NCBI RefSeq assembly: GCF_010686685.1
Contig: NZ_JAAGWD010000001.1
Span: 310,001-374,000 of the forward strand
Source of the DNA: Pontibacter burrus
Lineage (GTDB): Bacteria > Bacteroidota > Bacteroidia > Cytophagales > Hymenobacteraceae
Direction of reading: 5' to 3'
DNA: 64,000 bases
Shown: positions 62,531-64,000 of the stretch, piece by piece
Layout: every line of letters starts with the position of its first letter
Position numbering within the stretch: position 1 is the first letter of the stretch
Translations under genes and position numbers: made by a program
Notes under the pieces: generated by a model
What the model saw: the letters and a program-made list of their open reading frames with translations, nothing else
Databases searched by the model: none
What the model was told of the DNA's origin: nothing

Positions 62531-62758
62531 ATGCCATCATATAAGCACACCCAGCCAGGCGGTGAGAACAAAGGAAATCCAACTGGTCGTGGCCAGGATA
62601 AGGCCGGTGTAAAACCTACTGGGGAGACAAATGAAGAATTAAGAAACAAGTATACGGAAGGGGAGAATGAAAACCCGGCAAACACCGGTAACGTGCTAAA
62701 GAACAACGATAACCGTAATACCAATAAACCTGATTTAGACAAAGGGAAGTATAACTAA
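62531..62758 (+). CDS. Small hydrophilic Asn/Gly/Lys-rich protein
   Basis: This 75-residue protein is highly polar, with TQPGGENKGNPTGRGQDK and no hydrophobic segment. An AAGGAGG-like sequence (AAAAGGAGGATAAG) precedes its start, unusual for Bacteroidota. It follows the previous gene by 72 bases and ends at a terminator. The role is unknown; it may be a stress protein. Confidence 0.55.
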   Translation: MPSYKHTQPGGENKGNPTGRGQDKAGVKPTGETNEELRNKYTEGENENPANTGNVLKNNDNRNTNKPDLDKGKYN

Positions 62759-62775
62759 CTTTCAAAATCAACTAT

Positions 62776-62810
62776 AAAAATAGCACCTGCATCAAACAGG
62801 TGCTATTTTT
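62776..62810 (+). terminator. Rho-independent terminator of the SDR / small-protein genes
   Basis: AAAAATAGCACCTG (62776-62789) pairs with CAGGTGCTATTTTT (62797-62810), loop CATCAAA, followed by TT. It lies 17 bases after the stop. Confidence 0.88.
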
Positions 62811-62847
62811 TTGATACATTTGCTGAGCATCACTTTACCCGATCTTC

Positions 62848-63543
62848 ATGGCCCGTTACGCCCTTACCGATGTTCATGGCTGCTCCCAAACCCTGAAGGC
62901 ACTGGTGCTGGACCAACTTAAGCTGCAGAAAACCGACGAGCTATACATTTTAGGCGATCTGGTAAATAAAGGCCCGGATAGTAAAGGCGTTATTGATTTT
63001 ATAGTTCACTTGCAGAAGCAGCATTATAATGTGCAGTGTCTGCGTGGCAACCATGACCAGATGCTACTGAATGCTGCCAAAAAGGGCGATGCCGCTTTAA
63101 ACCTTACTCCTACCGAAAAAGAGCTACTGTTACAAAGTTTCGATATCCGCGATCTAGCGCACTTGCCAGTCAAGTACATAGCTTTTCTTAAAGAGCTGCC
63201 TTATTACTTAGAACTTCCTGATTATTTTTTAGTACATGCCGGTTTTGATTTTAAGCAGTCTGATATCTTTAAAGACAAAGATGCCATGCTCAACATCAGA
63301 GGTTACAATCCGGACCCGGTTAAACTTAACTATAAACGACTGCTGCACGGTCATACTCCAACTGCTTTATTTAGCATTAAAAAATCTGTTTCACACACAG
63401 ACTATAAAGTGAACCTGGATGCGGGTTGTGTGTACTACAAAAATGCCAGCTATGGCAACCTTGTTGCGCTTGACCTTGACTCACAAGAATTATTCGTACA
63501 GCAAAATCAGGATCGCCCATACCCTGTTGCCCGCAAGAGTTAA
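62848..63543 (+). CDS. Metallophosphoesterase (PPP-type serine/threonine phosphatase-like)
   Basis: This 231-residue protein has the metal-binding set of PPP-like phosphoesterases: DVHG (Asp8-His10), GDLVNKGPDS, RGNHD and HGHTP. The short single-domain layout resembles bacterial PrpA/PrpE- or ApaH-like enzymes, so the substrate could be phosphoproteins or dinucleotide polyphosphates. It is not resolved by sequence alone. Confidence 0.88.
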   Translation: MARYALTDVHGCSQTLKALVLDQLKLQKTDELYILGDLVNKGPDSKGVIDFIVHLQKQHYNVQCLRGNHDQMLLNAAKKGDAALNLTPTEKELLLQSFDIRDLAHLPVKYIAFLKELPYYLELPDYFLVHAGFDFKQSDIFKDKDAMLNIRGYNPDPVKLNYKRLLHGHTPTALFSIKKSVSHTDYKVNLDAGCVYYKNASYGNLVALDLDSQELFVQQNQDRPYPVARKS

Positions 63544-64000
63544 TTTATTTCAAGCAGCTCTTCTGCTAAGTAGATTCAATAAGAATATTAGTCCAATTTA
63601 AAGCTCGGGTATGATTAATTCAAAGAAGCAATACTCAGAAATAGGTAAATAACTAGGCAAAAAAGACAAAAATGCTTGATTGCACTAACTCTTTATTCTA
63701 CAATTACATATAGTGCAAAGCAAATATGCCCTAAAATTGGATTTTAAATGTTTCATATTGTCTAATATATTTTTTTTATTCAATTTAACGAAGGTGTTGC
63801 TAAGACCAGTTTCTTAATGATATAAGTTGTAAAACTCAGAAAACTAAGTGCTTGCATGTGCAACTGACATTGGTGAAAAGGTTTTAATAATATGCTGTAT
63901 AAACTATATATAATATTGTAATTTGCCGTTTTGGGTTTAGATTCTATAAAAAAATAGTTATAAATAATTGTGATCATAAGGAATAAATTATCTTATTTTG
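63544..64000. other. AT-rich non-coding tail
   Basis: These 457 bases are markedly more AT-rich than the rest and carry no CTATAGTT word. A 65-codon frame on the minus strand (63780-63977) is not supported. They may be the edge of an acquired region that continues beyond the window. Confidence 0.5.

Noticed and set aside
63780..63977. A 65-codon minus-strand frame in the AT-rich tail
   Set aside because: It is low complexity, with no start context or homology that I recognise.
1..64000. CRISPR arrays, tRNA, rRNA, riboswitches and intact insertion sequences
   Set aside because: I looked for regularly spaced repeats, cloverleaf-like folds and transposase genes and saw none.

Overview
The window looks like chromosomal DNA of a bacterium of the phylum Bacteroidota, most likely order Cytophagales and close to Pontibacter or Hymenobacter. 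The signs are a GldJ-type gliding lipoprotein next to a PorP/SprF-type type IX secretion protein, DUF4175, DUF4382 and DUF6970 proteins, a eukaryote-like long IleS, a GlyQS-type glycyl-tRNA synthetase, a baeRF-type protein, and a Bacteroidota promoter (TTG-N19-TAnnTTTG). The genus is an inference. I saw no rRNA, tRNA, CRISPR array, prophage or intact insertion sequence.

Layout. 1-8.7 kb, minus strand: start of an Opp/Dpp-type ABC ATPase, a lipoprotein, lspA, ileS, a lipoprotein sugar dehydrogenase and glyQS. 8.9-13.4 kb: a PiT-like permease (plus strand), then two small proteins and a CPA2 cation/proton antiporter (minus). 13.4-14.0 kb: a gene-free AT-rich stretch with 13 TTCCAC/GTGGAA words. 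14-22.7 kb: one minus-strand run of DUF4175, an RsbW-like ATPase, ybeY, a perfect parS site, mnmG, a methyltransferase and an Ig-like lipoprotein. 22.9-28.3 kb: exonuclease III, small proteins, an AhpD-like protein, comF (plus), gldJ and porP/sprF. 28.5-32.6 kb, plus strand: an AsmA-family protein and a DUF4382 lipoprotein. 32.9-41.4 kb: stress and housekeeping genes (DinB, DgkA, MsrA with two MsrB, three Rossmann-fold oxidoreductases, a hydrolase, TerC). 41.4-42.9 kb: REP-like repeats and an AT-rich pair of unknown genes. 43.0-44.4 kb: fumC. 44.4-45.5 and 52.6-53.5 kb: two copies of a complex intergenic repeat cassette. 46.6-56.8 kb, plus strand: CHASE/PAS histidine kinase, radA, a TlpA-like oxidoreductase, a baeRF-type protein, a radical SAM protein and mscS. 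56.8-61.1 kb, minus strand: small proteins, an inositol-phosphatase-family gene, lnt, rsmI and a pterin dehydratase. 61.2-63.5 kb, plus strand: an SDR, two small hydrophilic proteins and a metallophosphoesterase. The last 450 bases are AT-rich with no supported gene.

Themes. Envelope and lipoprotein biology is prominent: lspA, lnt, at least seven lipoproteins, gldJ, porP/sprF, AsmA and mscS. Translation and RNA modification come next: ileS, glyQS, mnmG, ybeY, rsmI and baeRF. Oxidative-stress repair is a third theme: msrA, two msrB, TlpA-like, AhpD-like, xth and radA.

The most striking signal is not a gene. The palindrome AACTATAGTT (core CTATAG) occurs in at least 23 exact copies, in genes and between them, where chance predicts well under one. 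Also notable are a perfect parS with a 15/16 match 41.6 kb away, the TTCCAC cluster, and a duplicated intergenic cassette whose two copies show compensatory changes in predicted hairpins.
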